Assembly (NCBI RefSeq): GCF_000972845.2
Contig: NC_040016.1
Location: forward strand, 22,054,807 to 22,118,806
DNA length: 64,000 nt
Source: Larimichthys crocea
Taxonomy: Eukaryota > Chordata > Actinopteri > Sciaenidae
Direction of reading: 5' to 3'
The notes beneath the pieces were generated by a model. That model saw nothing but the letters and a program-made list of their open reading frames with translations, was not told the origin of the DNA and ran no database searches. The position numbers were made by a program, and so were the translations under genes. Shown here piece by piece: positions 25,283 to 36,380 of the stretch; the stretch's first letter is position 1, and the number at the start of each line of letters is the position of its first letter.

Positions 25283-26974
25283 GTAAGTCACAGGTTTGAC
25301 AAAGAGTCACTTTAACAGGACTGACTCTAAAGTTGTTATTCTGTTATTTCCTACAGCTTCCCAGCTCTGCTGGAATGCTGGAAAATGTATTTTCATGTAG
25401 TAAAACAAAAACTACTTTTTGAGTCTTGATGGTGGCGTCATTTTTCCCGTCTTTCTCCAACCTAAAATAGGAAAATCTAAACTAAGACTCTTTGAAAGAA
25501 GAAGAAAGAAGTGAGTGTAACAACCCCGTGAATGTCTCATTTTACCACCTGAATTTGATTTCGTACGATAACTTGTGAAAAGTCTAGTAGAGCCGCACAG
25601 TTAATTTTATCCCTGTTTAAGTTATCGGAGGGCCAAACAGAGGCACACAACAATTTGTCAGTTAAATTAATTCGCCAATCAGCAGAAATTCAGAAACTTA
25701 TCGACTTTGTAAAGATGAAACCAGTCGGTTGAGTTCAGTTTTAAGATGTTGAAATTGTCTTTGGCTTCGATGACAAACATGAAAAACCTGCAGATAAAGA
25801 ACCTCTGCATCTTCTCTGTGGTTTAATTAACTGTCACTTTTTCTCTATTAATTCATAACAAATGAGCGAGAAACACCTCAGAGGTCAAGCCACAAATCAC
25901 GGAAGCTGTCTGTGGACCCTCGACTGAGGTTAAGAAACCTCCCAAAAACATTTTTCATAGAGACAAATGGAAGACGAGGAGACATTTATCATGTCCATGC
26001 AGGGAGTGAAGCTAAACTTCACTTACCGCAGACTAACATGATTTCTGCACCAGCAGGGACACACATGGACATGGAGAAATTATTATTGGTGGCAATTTCT
26101 GGCAAAAAGATTTGAAATGATTCAACACACGTGTGCAAGAGACACTTTAAAGTTCTGAGTCACACTGAGGCCAGTTTATATCGCTTAGCTGTAGGAATCA
26201 ACATCATCAACACTCAATTATGGACAGCAGCCATGAATGTGTATGTGCCTGGAATGTCTTTCATTTGTTGCATAATTAATATTTTGTCATGGGATTTATT
26301 ATCATCTTGTACGATATTATAAAACAGCATGAACGCATGTTGCCCCAAAAAGACAGAAATGTTTCACAGATGTTTGTTTTCATCGAGTATTGACAGATCA
26401 CCTAATGTTCATAATCCATACAGCCTTTTTTCAAAAGGAGAGTATCTGATTATCAATGTTGTTGTGATTTAAGAAGTTAAAACAAGCAGACAGAGCAACA
26501 TTATCATAACTTCTAGTCGTATTTCTCTCAGTATGCTCAATGCCAACTGGTTTATCCCTTTAGTTGATGCAATGTGGTCATTAAATGAAAACTTTGGTAT
26601 TGCACCAAATAAAGCGCCAAAGTTAGACAATGAACAAACTAAGTGATCGTGGCGGTGGTTAACCAGTGATTCCTGCGTTCGCTGAGGTAACATAACTGTC
26701 ATTGTCAACGGAGTCCGGTGGTTTTGCATGGAGCAATATAACAAATGTCTTTGGTTAAAAAAGTCGATTTTTGTTGAAGAGTAAGTGTTTTGTTTGACGG
26801 GTCAGTACCAAAACTGAGAACTTGGTGAACGTACATTGTCAGCATGCAGTTGCCCAGAAGGATTACACGTTGCAGCCAATTTCGTGGGTGCTGGCTGCAG
26901 CACTCTCACTCAACACTGGACCCACTTGGAAAACAGAACTTGGGTTCATGTAAGTATAAAGTGTTGGACAAAAC
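25283..26974. other. No gene recognised
   Basis: No recognised repeat or coding motif. The 91-codon minus frame at 26469-26744 has no motif. Confidence 0.5.
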
Positions 26975-27090
26975 TGAATTTCTTCCTGATAAAACATGAG
27001 AGGACCACCAAAGTTATTACGATTCATCCAGGAAATGTGATGGCAATCCACCCAACAGTAGTTGGGATGTTTTTCAGTTGTGAACCAACA
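26975..27090 (+). repeat. Interspersed repeat, second copy of the 4250 family
   Basis: AGAGGACCACCAAAGTTATT, CGATTCATCCAGG, then GATGGCAATCCACCCAACAG and TTGGGATGTTTTTCAGT correspond to the repeat at 4250-4570. Confidence 0.6.
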
Positions 27091-28414
27091 ACCAACTGAC
27101 AACCATCCCACTAACATGGCTGAAAACTTTACCGCGCTGTGTGTGAAGAGTTTGGAGTTTTGTTTCAAAGGACAGATGACAGACGCGATGGTCGGGTCAC
27201 AGTTTAAATGTCAATCTCTTCAGAGTTCAACCTCTTATTTCCTTTGAGAATAAAACCAAAGGCACACAAAGTAATAATTACTTTTCAGCAGCGAGTCTCC
27301 CCTGAAGGCACTGGAAAGCAGCATCATGTAGTGTTGACCGCATTACGAAAGGTTTGTGGTGGAGTGTCTGGTGAAGAGACCTCCGCTGTGAATCCACCAC
27401 CAGGGTTGTATTCTCTGAAACAGCTGAGGCTTTATATCTTCCACCTTTTTGTTCCTAAAGTGTTCCTGCGGGCTGTGTTTTCTTCCTCTTCCCCCAGTCT
27501 GACTCCACTCTAAACCTTTCAGCAACTTCTTATCGTCTCTTCCTGTTTCTCAGCACTTCACGACTTTATATGCCAGAGGAATTAGTTTGGATTAGAGCTG
27601 GATAACAGGCTTCTCCGAGGACTGCATGTGTGTTCTGTGCAGCTCAGAAGTGAAGACCATTTGTACAAATGGCAGTGGGGATTAAACCAAAGACATACCA
27701 GCCAACACTTGGAAATGTGACATTCACATTAGCTCCCAGGATGGCCTCTGGCTACTGTACGAGGGTGCCCCAACCCTGCAAAAAACCCTGTAAGTTACAG
27801 CTGTGTTGGATGGTGTTTGTACAGTAAAATAGAGCAAACCTTGTTGGAGTTTGTCCCAGAGGTCAATATGTTGAGGAAGTCTTTGCTCTCTAGTATCACA
27901 TAATTGATTTTGCAGTCATGGAACAGCCCAAACAGCTCTACAGGCTGCTGCCAGGGGTGCTCTGCAGGGTTTATAGAGTACACCTACTTATTTTCCAATC
28001 AGCATTGGGTAAACCCAACACTAAATCCTGACTGGCGACTTTGGAGCCGATGAAATAAGGAATACTTGTGTAGTTGCATAATTGTTTTGTTGTCTCACCC
28101 GTGTGTTGGTCAGTGTTCATTGCGAAATCTGTGGCAGATGTTGATTTCACTACGATCCTTACTCCCTGAAGTCAAGCAGCAGAAGTGAAGTAACAATGTG
28201 CAATTACTACTGGATCATTTGGGGGGGAAGCAAGAGTAGTCTTGTTCATAACATGGGGTGTTTATCATTTGCTGGGCGGCTGCTTTCGAATTACACCGGC
28301 TGCTGCTCTCTTTGATGGATTAGCCAGTAGTTGCACAACGGGAGATTGGGCTCGATAGAACTTTATCAAATACATGTGATCAAGATCATCAAGTAGTTCA
28401 TTAATTGAAGGTCA
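27091..28414. other. No gene recognised
   Basis: Unrecognised; the 101-codon frame at 27208-27513 has no motif. Confidence 0.5.
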
Positions 28415-28500
28415 GCTGCAGTGCTGGAAAGTAACTAGGTACATTTACCCAAGTACTTTTTTTATTATACTGTATGATTTTGAGGTACGATCACACCGAA
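28415..28500 (+). repeat. AGTACTT-type repeat, left end
   Basis: GTGCTGGAAAGTAACTAGGT, ACATTTACCCAAGTACTTTT and TGATTTTGAGGTACGA match the start of the common AGTACTT-type teleost repeat. Confidence 0.65.
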
Positions 28501-29267
28501 TACAACAAAACTATTGTTTACCTATGGAAGACGTCTGCCGTGCACTGTTCATTAATGTCAAACTTGGCCCAGGCAGCCAATCAAATCAAGAAGGAGATGA
28601 GTCTTTACTGCTTCATGACTGTTTACTGTTTTGATGCAGACGAACACGACTCATAACACAGCACAGGAAAGAGATATTGGTCTAAAACTTCCGCTATGCC
28701 TTTTTTCCCTTCCTTGTCCAGTAGCACATCAACAGCTAATCATATTTGATGGGCTGGTGTCGCACGCAGCCCCGGTCCACAGGCTCACCAGTTTTTTGCC
28801 CGAAATGTTTTGCCAAGGTGTTTTTGAAGTGGCGGCGGCGGCGCCTGTGGCGATTTTGTCTCCTAGTTGTGTCTCCTTGTCATGTTTCAGCAGCCACGTC
28901 AATGAGATGTTAACAGTTGCACTAAAGCAGCATTTCCCCTCTAAACGTCTCACATGGTTCCATTTAAAGAACTCCGAGGTAATGTTATCCAATATTTTAC
29001 AAATGACAGCGAAGATTTGAGTCTGAAAACTGAAAACACATTTGTGAATCAGAACACTTTTCTTTTTTCCTCTCCCTTTATTTTTCTTGTGACCTCTTGG
29101 AGGGGCCCCGAACCCAAGGTTTGGTCACCATGGTGGAAAGCAGCTTCACCTGGAGCAGGTAGAACAGTGAAATGCTGCTGTAACACTGATGCATCCATCC
29201 TAATATCAGCCAAATCAGCAAAATTAACAGGTTTACTTTCGATACCTGAATGCAGGACATTAGCTTG
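28501..29267. other. DNA between two AGTACTT-type repeat ends
   Basis: Holds a 129-codon plus frame (28631-29020) and an overlapping minus frame (28729-28992), neither with a motif I know. It lies between what look like opposite ends of one repeat, so it may be internal sequence of a larger element or a later insertion. Confidence 0.35.
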
Positions 29268-29325
29268 TAATCGAGTATTTTTCCACTGTTGTACTGGTAC
29301 TTTTACTTCAGTAAAGTCTTGAAAC
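29268..29325 (+). repeat. AGTACTT-type repeat, right end
   Basis: GTTGTACTGGTACTTTTACT then TCAGTAAAG resembles the far end of the repeat whose start is at 28415 in the same orientation. Confidence 0.5.
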
Positions 29326-30009
29326 GGTTTCAAACTCTGACAGTTTGTTGGGTCACTAACACCAAACAGTCAAATAAACTTTTATTCATTGTTCTAAGAA
29401 CTTCATCCTGCTGATTTCCTGTTTTCTCTTTGGGGATTTTAGTTTCAGGGCTTATGTCAAAAAATTTGAATTACAAAAAATTTTGTTTTTAGTGTTTTTC
29501 CAAAAACAATGCAGATCAATGCAGGATTATTCATGAGGCATATTTAATACATCTGCTTTGTCACAATGTGCCTGAAGGATCAAATGAAACACAACTGCAC
29601 AAACAAAAGTGATACAACAGATCTAAATTTAACATCTGAAGTTATTGTTCCTGTTGAAGACTCATAACTTGATGATGCATGAATTGATGCTTTTTTTCCT
29701 AATGCAAAATAATATATGAACCCAACCACCATCAAAATAAAGACGAAAGCTGCATTAAACTTTCACAAGAGTAGTTTCAGTCTAAAATAAACAAAATTGC
29801 ACATGATATCACTTCTTCCCAAACCAGCAGGACAGATAATTGCATCTAAATTGGGAGAAACAAACCTGTAAAATATTTAGTTTGGAACATTGTTATTTGT
29901 GGTAAACATGTCAGCCATGATGTTCCCACTCCTATCCACATGTTGTGTGAGAACATCATGTAGAAATTATTGTGCAAAAGGTCGAGACCCAGCAGCAGCA
30001 GCTGATATC

Positions 30010-30142
30010 ACTGACTAGTCCAGCAGCAGTCAGCCCAGCTCGGCGTCTGTCTTTCAGCCTTTTATTTCACCAAGCTCTCACCAACCACTAAAAGTCAGTC
30101 CCACATTTACTCTTCTCCTCTGCCATCATGTCCATAGAAGCG
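30010..30142 (-). pseudogene. Degraded MAEEK-type fragment (77-base deletion form)
   Basis: Antisense remnant with the same 77-base deletion as the copies at 1984 and 44835. Remnants TFSGW, ELGEIKG and KTDAELG are readable on the minus strand with in-frame stops between them. Confidence 0.45.
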
Positions 30143-30201
30143 GCTGAGCCTGGTTACCTCCTCTTCTTCTCCTGGTAGTCCATAACGCCTTGGTACAAAC
30201 A

Positions 30202-30269
30202 CTCAGTTCGTCAGCTGGCGTGAGCTCAGAGCGACGGGTACCCGCTCACCGCCAAGCTGACGAACTGAG
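30202..30269. repeat. Composite-repeat palindrome (asymmetric)
   Basis: Left arm CTCAGTTCGTCAGCTGGCG, centre GGGTACCC at 30237-30244, right arm ending CAAGCTGACGAACTGAG. The right arm lacks the TCGCTCTGAG part that pairs with CTCAGAGCGA of the left arm, so one side of the hairpin is shortened. Confidence 0.85.
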
Positions 30270-30328
30270 CTAACAGCAGCTACAGCTGTCAGCAGTTTAC
30301 TTCACTGTCCATCAGGAAACTAAAAAAT

Positions 30329-31324
30329 TGAGCTAACTGAGTTGACAGCAGCTAACAAACTGAGCTAACATGAGCTAACAGCAGCTAACAGAGTGAGCTA
30401 ACATGAGCTAACAGCAGCTAACATGAGCTAACAGCAGCTAACAAACTGAGCTAACATGAGCTAACAGCAGCTAACAAACTGAGCCAACATGAGGTAACAG
30501 CAGCTAACAGACTGAGCTAACAGACTGAGCTAACATGAGCTAACAGACTGAGCTAACATGAGCTAACAGCAGCTAACAGACTGAGCTAACATGAGCTAAC
30601 AGCAGCTAACAAACTGAGCTAACATGAGCTAACAGACTGAGCAAACATGAGCTAACATGAGCTAACAGACTGAGCTAACATGAGCTAACAGCAGCTAACA
30701 GACTGAGCTAACAGGAGCTAACATGAGCTAACAGCAGCTAACAGAAGCTAACATGAGCTAACAGCAGCTCAGCAAACGAGCTAACATGAGCTAACAGACT
30801 GAGCTAACAGGAGCTAACATGAGCTAACAGACGAGCTAACTGAGCTAACAGCAGCTAAAAGACTAACATGAGCTAACAGCAGCTAACAGAACTGAGCTAA
30901 CCAGCAGCAACAACTGAGCTAACAGCAGCTAACAAACTGAGCTAACATGAGCTAACGACGAGCAAACAGAGCTAACATAGCTAAAGACTGACTAACATGA
31001 GCTAACAGCAGCTAACAGACTGAGCTAACAGGAGCTAACATGAGCTAACAGCAGCTAACAGACTGAGCTAACATGAGCTAACAGCAGCTAGCAAACTGAG
31101 CTAACATGAGCTAACAGACTGAGCTAACAGGAGCTAACATGAGCTAACAGACTGAGCTAACTGAGCTAAAACACAGCTAAAAGGACTGAGCTAACATGAG
31201 CTAACAGCGCTAAACAACTGAGCTAACAGCAGCTAACAAACTGAGCTAACAGCAGCTAACAGACTGAGCTAACATGAGCTAACAGCAGCTAACAGACTGA
31301 GCTAACATGAGCTAACAGCAGCTA
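30329..31324 (+). repeat. Long GCTAAC minisatellite
   Basis: About 1 kb of GAGCTAACAT, CAGCTAACAG and ACTGAGCTAACA words in irregular order. Between about 30780 and 31220 many words have single-base losses (for example CTAACGACGAGC, ACATAGCTAAAG), unlike the clean flanks of the array. Confidence 0.95.
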
Positions 31325-31580
31325 CAGCTGTCAGCAGGTTACTTCACTGTCCATCATAAACTCTGTAAATCACAGAGAGTTGAGGCGGAGCAGCCGGAGG
31401 ACATCAGAGGGAAAACCAGAAAACATTTCCTCCATAAAATATGATCCAGTTTCACCAGAACCAGTGAAATAGTTGCTGCTGTGTGACTTAGTGCCGTAAA
31501 GCGTTACGTACTTCTCCCGACCCGGAGCCCAAAGTTACATAGTGTGAGAACAGACGTACGAATGACAGAGACACCGTTCA

Positions 31581-31630
31581 GCTGATCACAGGTCAGTGTG
31601 GGTCACCTGATCACAGGTCAGTGTGGGTCA
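31581..31630 (+). repeat. 25-base tandem duplication
   Basis: The unit CTGATCACAGGTCAGTGTGG-GTCA with one extra leading base occurs twice in a row. The copy at 60070-60094 has one unit only, so this is a change private to the 30-kb copy. Confidence 0.85.
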
Positions 31631-31811
31631 GCAGGAGGTCACAGTTAAAAATGTCCTTTGTCTTTGAAATAACATGTTTACAGAGACAAACCTGTAATAT
31701 ATCTGTCTCTGTGTTGTGTTACTGATACAGTAAGTCCTGGTGTATAACAGTGTCACTGATGCTAACCTCAACCTGTGCTGTTTTTCTTTCCTCCTCCACC
31801 TCTTCACTCAG

Positions 31812-31985
31812 ACTCCTCTGCTGGACCACCGGCCGTCTTGGACCTCCTCCCTGGCTTTCTGCGCCTCATTCCAGAGGTTTGGATCTGGATCATCGTCCTC
31901 TCAGGATATTCAGCTGCTTCTTCGTCTGAATGTGTGAGAGCTGTGCTGCCTCTTCTGCGTTTGTGTTCCAGGTCTTCATGTTGGA
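31812..31985 (+). other. Weak exon-like segment
   Basis: A strong acceptor (TTTCTTTCCTCCTCCACC then TCTTCACTCAG) ends at 31811. One frame after it reads a mostly hydrophobic peptide including PEVWIWIIVLSGYSAASS and stays open to beyond 31985; GTGTGAG at about 31935 could be a donor. I recognise no family, and no neighbouring exon was found. Chance is a real alternative. Confidence 0.15.
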
Positions 31986-32239
31986 CAGGAGGTCATGTGA
32001 CTCAGGTTACCTGACAACACCTGAAGCTTCTTCCTCCTTTCAAGTGTTATCATTTCTGACATGAGGTAGAAAACAAAATCCCTGTTTTTCTCATGAATTA
32101 TTTGCTTTTCTTTAGATCTGCGTTGGATTAAAGCGCTTTGTTTTTCACAGTACAGAACAGAAGCCGATCTTGATCTTTGCATTAGGCTAAATAAAATCTC
32201 GCCTACAATAAAAAATGATTGAAATGAAGTTGGACATGG

Positions 32240-32345
32240 GGACTTATGGAGACTGACTCACTTCTGGAGCCAGCCTCAAGTCGACGTTAGAGGAACTGCA
32301 GGTTTTAGGCACTTCCACATTGGCAGAGGTATCCGTTTGTTCTAC
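32240..32345 (+). repeat. Interspersed repeat (GGAGCCAGCCTCAAGT family)
   Basis: ATGGAGACTGACTCACTTCT, GGAGCCAGCCTCAAGTCGAC and GAACTGCAGGTTTTAGGCAC match a well-known teleost repeat. A reverse fragment lies at 57612-57642. Confidence 0.65.
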
Positions 32346-32417
32346 ACTCAACTTTTTGACCATTATGAGTGAAGTTAAACTGTCTTCACCACATGTTGGT
32401 TCAACAAGGTGGACGTC

Positions 32418-32448
32418 CTCTAAATGTCCCACGCTGGACCTTTAACAA
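32418..32448. repeat. MITE end fragment
   Basis: CCTCTAAATGTCCCACGCTG followed by GACCTTTAA is the end of the element described at 10740. Confidence 0.5.
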
Positions 32449-35400
32449 CGTCAGTAACAGTTAGTGATGTGGAGACATTTGCATCGTTTGTTCCAAAAAC
32501 GCTCGACCGAAATGATTCAAACGTGTTTTCACTGACGATAAACGGACGTGATCGGGAGTGAGCTTGTATGAATTTATAGCATGTGAAAGAAAAAATACAT
32601 TTCCACTGTTACAGACCAAACGATCGCTAATAGACTGAGCAGAGCCAAACTACCATCGAACTCCAGACTCCTCCGCTGATGGTAATTTGACTCGTTTAGC
32701 GAATGAACACCTGATATCTGATGGGGCGAAAGGTTCACGTGGATCATAAATAATCCAGTTTAAGTTCCTCCCTTCAGACAGAAGCACAGAAACGTTAGTT
32801 TAGTGTCATGGCGTATTATCTCGGCAGGAAAAAATACCCCAGCAGAGATTAATTGTGGGCTTTTAGCATGGCCCCAGAGGGAGCGCGATGGCGTCAGAAT
32901 CTAAACGTAATGGAGGTAATTATCCTGATGAAGACTTCATTCCTCTCCACATATTCATGGATCTCTGCCCAGATGAAATTGAATATCTCTGCCTTGATCG
33001 CTTTCTCCTAAAGTTGCACATTTATTTAGTCACATTTTTCTTAAAGGTTCTGAGCAAAAGGTTCAAAGTTCTGAAGATACTTTGTAGCGTTATCGCTCAT
33101 TTTGAAGTGAAATGGGGACATTAGCTCCTCATAAATCAAACCGCTCTTTTTTCTCATGGGTTATTTGCTTTTCTTTAAGTTTGCGATGGGTCAGAACTTT
33201 GTTTTCGCAGTAAGAACAGGAAAAGACTCCGTTTGCCAGAAAGCTGTTGATTTATCTCGGAGGAGGAGGAGGAACCGTTTCTGAGCACAGCTCCCCCCCC
33301 CCCCCCCGAAATCTGAAATGATTATCTCTGGTGACCAAATCTATCACAGGTGTGTCAGAAGTTTGGCGCCGTCAGGTCTGACATATTCGTGTTAAACATA
33401 AAGCAGACGATTACTGAAGAGCAACTAGACCGATGTCAGACGTCACAAGGCGACGAATGTGATACACTAAAGACATAAAAACACTGAAACGAGGCGGCAG
33501 ACATCTGATTAACTGTGGAATGCGACGCGACTTCATGAACATGCAAAACTAAAGCTGCACAAATAAATATTTTTTATAAAAACAAAGCTGAGCGTGTTGA
33601 TGGATCGATTAAATCTGATTATGAAACTTTTGAGCGTGCGGTCTGAGGCGCTCTTAAGTTTTAAGAACAAGCCAGAAATACGATGAAGGGACGATGTCGG
33701 CTTCAGATCTCTTCTTACACACAGACGAAAACATCTCACGCTGGCTACAAAACATTTGAAAGTTTTTATCGTGATCTTACTCCTGAAGGTGTCGGTCTGT
33801 ACATGTATTTGCCCTGTGGACTTTGAAGACTTTGTGCTGCAGCGCAGATACAACAAGTACCTGGATGCAAAGCTGCAGAGTGTCAGAAGAACAGATGGAT
33901 GCAGCTTTGGAAACAGGCATCAGTTTGAGAGGCTGATTCATCTCCAGCCAACACCTGACAGTGTTACCTGCCACAGTTCATTTCTGCCCATGTGGTTGGT
34001 TTATTGGCAGGTGTTTGTTCAAACCCTGTGAACACATGCACAGGTACAGTCTAACCGACTGTATGCTGATGGCAGGAGTCCCGAAGACGGCTCAGATCCA
34101 GTGTGAGATAACATTTGTTAGATGTGGCGGTTTGATGGAGGCAAACAGGGCTCAGGTTTTCCAGTGAGACATGTGCTTCACACCTGGACGACATGACAGC
34201 TTAAAGCTTCAGACAGCAGCTCAGATCTAAATTCTTTGCATATCCAGAAAAACTAAAGGCATGGTTCAGGTTTTCTGAAGGTGGGTTGTATGACGTACTG
34301 ATCCACCACCTCCAGGAGGACCAGCATGAAGCTCAGCAATGAACTGCTGTGGACGAGGGCAGCAACAAGACAGATTTTAACTCCCTAAAAAAATCAGTTG
34401 AACCCTTCTGATGGGAAACTGAAGTACTTATATCGCTCTCTCCACCAGCCACCAGACTTCACTAACAAATACAATATTTTACCTCGCAGAACATCAGGTA
34501 AAAATGAATTGTCAGCTGCAGGATTGTGGGGGCGTGTCCTCTGAAAATGACATGACTAACTCTGAAACACTCTGAGCTGAGTTTAATATATCTCTGTCTC
34601 TCTGCTCAGGGCGGCCTCAGCGTGTCATCGAGCCGCCATTTAAGGACCGCCCACTAAATCCTGAAAACAGTTTGAACCTCTGACTCCACATTTCAGTGAT
34701 ACATCATTCAAATTTAATGTGTTTGAAAGAAATCTCAGAATTGACAGCTAACATTGCAGCTGGTCTGAGATGGATTTCACTGCACAATGGTTGCAGAGGT
34801 GAAGGTTAAAAACACAGACAACGTTTTATAGAGTAGATCTGGGGTTATATTCAACTTGAGTGTCAGATTTTGTTTGACATTGGTCGTCCATGTTTATGCG
34901 GTTTTAAGGCTCTTTGTAACATTAAGCATCACGTCTTCCCAGCGCAGTTATTTGTTATGACTGCGATGTCGACATGGATGCTTTTCACAAACTGGAAACT
35001 GGTAATTACATCTCCTCTAACGCAACATCAACACAGCGTTTGTATTTATGTGGGTTTTACACTGGTGCCACCCTTGGGACGAGTTTGGTTTTTTAGTCCC
35101 CACAGAGATCAAAGAATAGCAAAGTCGTGTCTTCATTTTTCATCAAGGCGAGATTATGTCATCTGCAGGCCGAGGAACATTAAAGCTTCATACAGTGAGG
35201 CCTCTGGTGCGGCTAAAGACACGCTATGCTCTTTTTCAGTGTTTACTTCACTGTGATTTCTTATTTACCACCTTTTATTTCCAGCTGGTTCCATTCGAAT
35301 GTGAGCAGACCTTTTGATCTGATATCTGTAATTGGAAAAAGATGTCGAGGATGAATTAGGCCGAGTCTACTGTGGCTGCAGATATAATGTGGCACACATC

Positions 35401-35724
35401 TTAGAAAGATCACAAACCAAATTGCTCTAAAAACCAGAAAATTTCCCAAGACTTGTCATAGTGGCATTTGCACAGCTGAGACCAGAGGACGGTTTATTTA
35501 CGGACATACAATACAAACAAGATTCACAGGGCACGATGACAAATGATGGTGAGCTGTGTTATACTGTGAAGTCACAGCTGGCACCATCATGGAGCTAAAA
35601 GATAGCAAATAACAACCGATGGTTCCAGTGGCTCCCAACCTCTTGGACCTGGACCATTTCTGGGCCTCGGAACATTTAGCTACTGGTCTACAGTGAACTG
35701 ATTTGTCAGTTCCCTACACAGCAG
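32449..35724. other. No gene recognised; poly(C) run
   Basis: Contains a 15-base C run at 33293-33307. The paired frames at 33533-34031 on opposite strands have no motif. Confidence 0.5.
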
Positions 35725-36375
35725 CCTAACGAGGTGGTTTTCTTGCCGGGTTTGGCTTTTGGCTGAGTCAGTTCAGTTAATTACACGGCTGACGGAGCTA
35801 ACCACAGTTAGCAGTTCGCTACTTAGCAATCTTTACATAATAAAAGTGGGTCCAGTTCGGTCCAGACCAGTTCTGTTGCCTGCTAAAGACAGATTCAGTT
35901 GGCTTACATTACATTGCATAGCACTATGGGCTGGTGTCATCATGTACCATCCACTGAACCTTCAAACACAACCTCCAAAAACCAAGTGAGAGGAAATACA
36001 GCAGCCTAACGAGGTGGTTTTCTGGCTGGGTTTGGTTAGCTGCTCCATAGCTGCTGCTGATCACCAAAACAAGAACTCCATCAAGTCTCCAACAGATGTA
36101 CAGTGTTTATCTAGTTACTATGACTACAGCCAATCAGTGTACTCCAATGTATTTATATAGTTGTGCTCCCATTCGCTGACGTTTGTTGACGACCGACCGC
36201 GAGCCAATCTGGAAGCCGACCCCATTCTGGTACCTACAGCGGCCATAGTAATAATCACTCATAGAAACTGCAGATTGACTGGATGTAAAATTAGTACACG
36301 CCGGATGACATCAACAATGAAATTAGAAACTCTAAAATACCACGAAGAACACCTGAAAACACTGAAAACTTTGCG
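35725..36375 (+). repeat. Diverged pieces of repeat B
   Basis: AACGAGGTGGTTTTCTTGCC at 35729 and AACGAGGTGGTTTTCTGGCT at 36007 repeat the right end of repeat B (13226). Near 36336 AAACTCTAAAATACCACGAA resembles 13314-13335. The segments between them are unrecognised. Confidence 0.5.
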
Positions 36376-36380
36376 AGGAC

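Larger units (their letters stand above)
29985..31633 (+). repeat. GCTAAC composite repeat, copy 3 (most complete)
   Basis: Reference copy for this family. In order: 5' block from CAGCAGCAGCAGCTGATATC with the antisense coding remnant (30010-30142), the palindrome (30202-30269), a spacer with TCCATCAGGAAACTAAAAAA, a ~1 kb minisatellite (30329-31324) and a 3' block (31322-31605) ending in a duplicated 25-base unit (31581-31630). The far 5' part seen at 44718 and at 2120-2211 is missing here. The 3' block is visually near-identical to 59811-60094, which points to recent spread or gene conversion. No terminal inverted repeat, poly(A) tail or replication protein was found, so its class is open. 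Confidence 0.85.

Noticed and set aside
34870..35256. 128-codon plus-strand open frame
   Set aside because: No motif or neighbouring splice signals that I could support.
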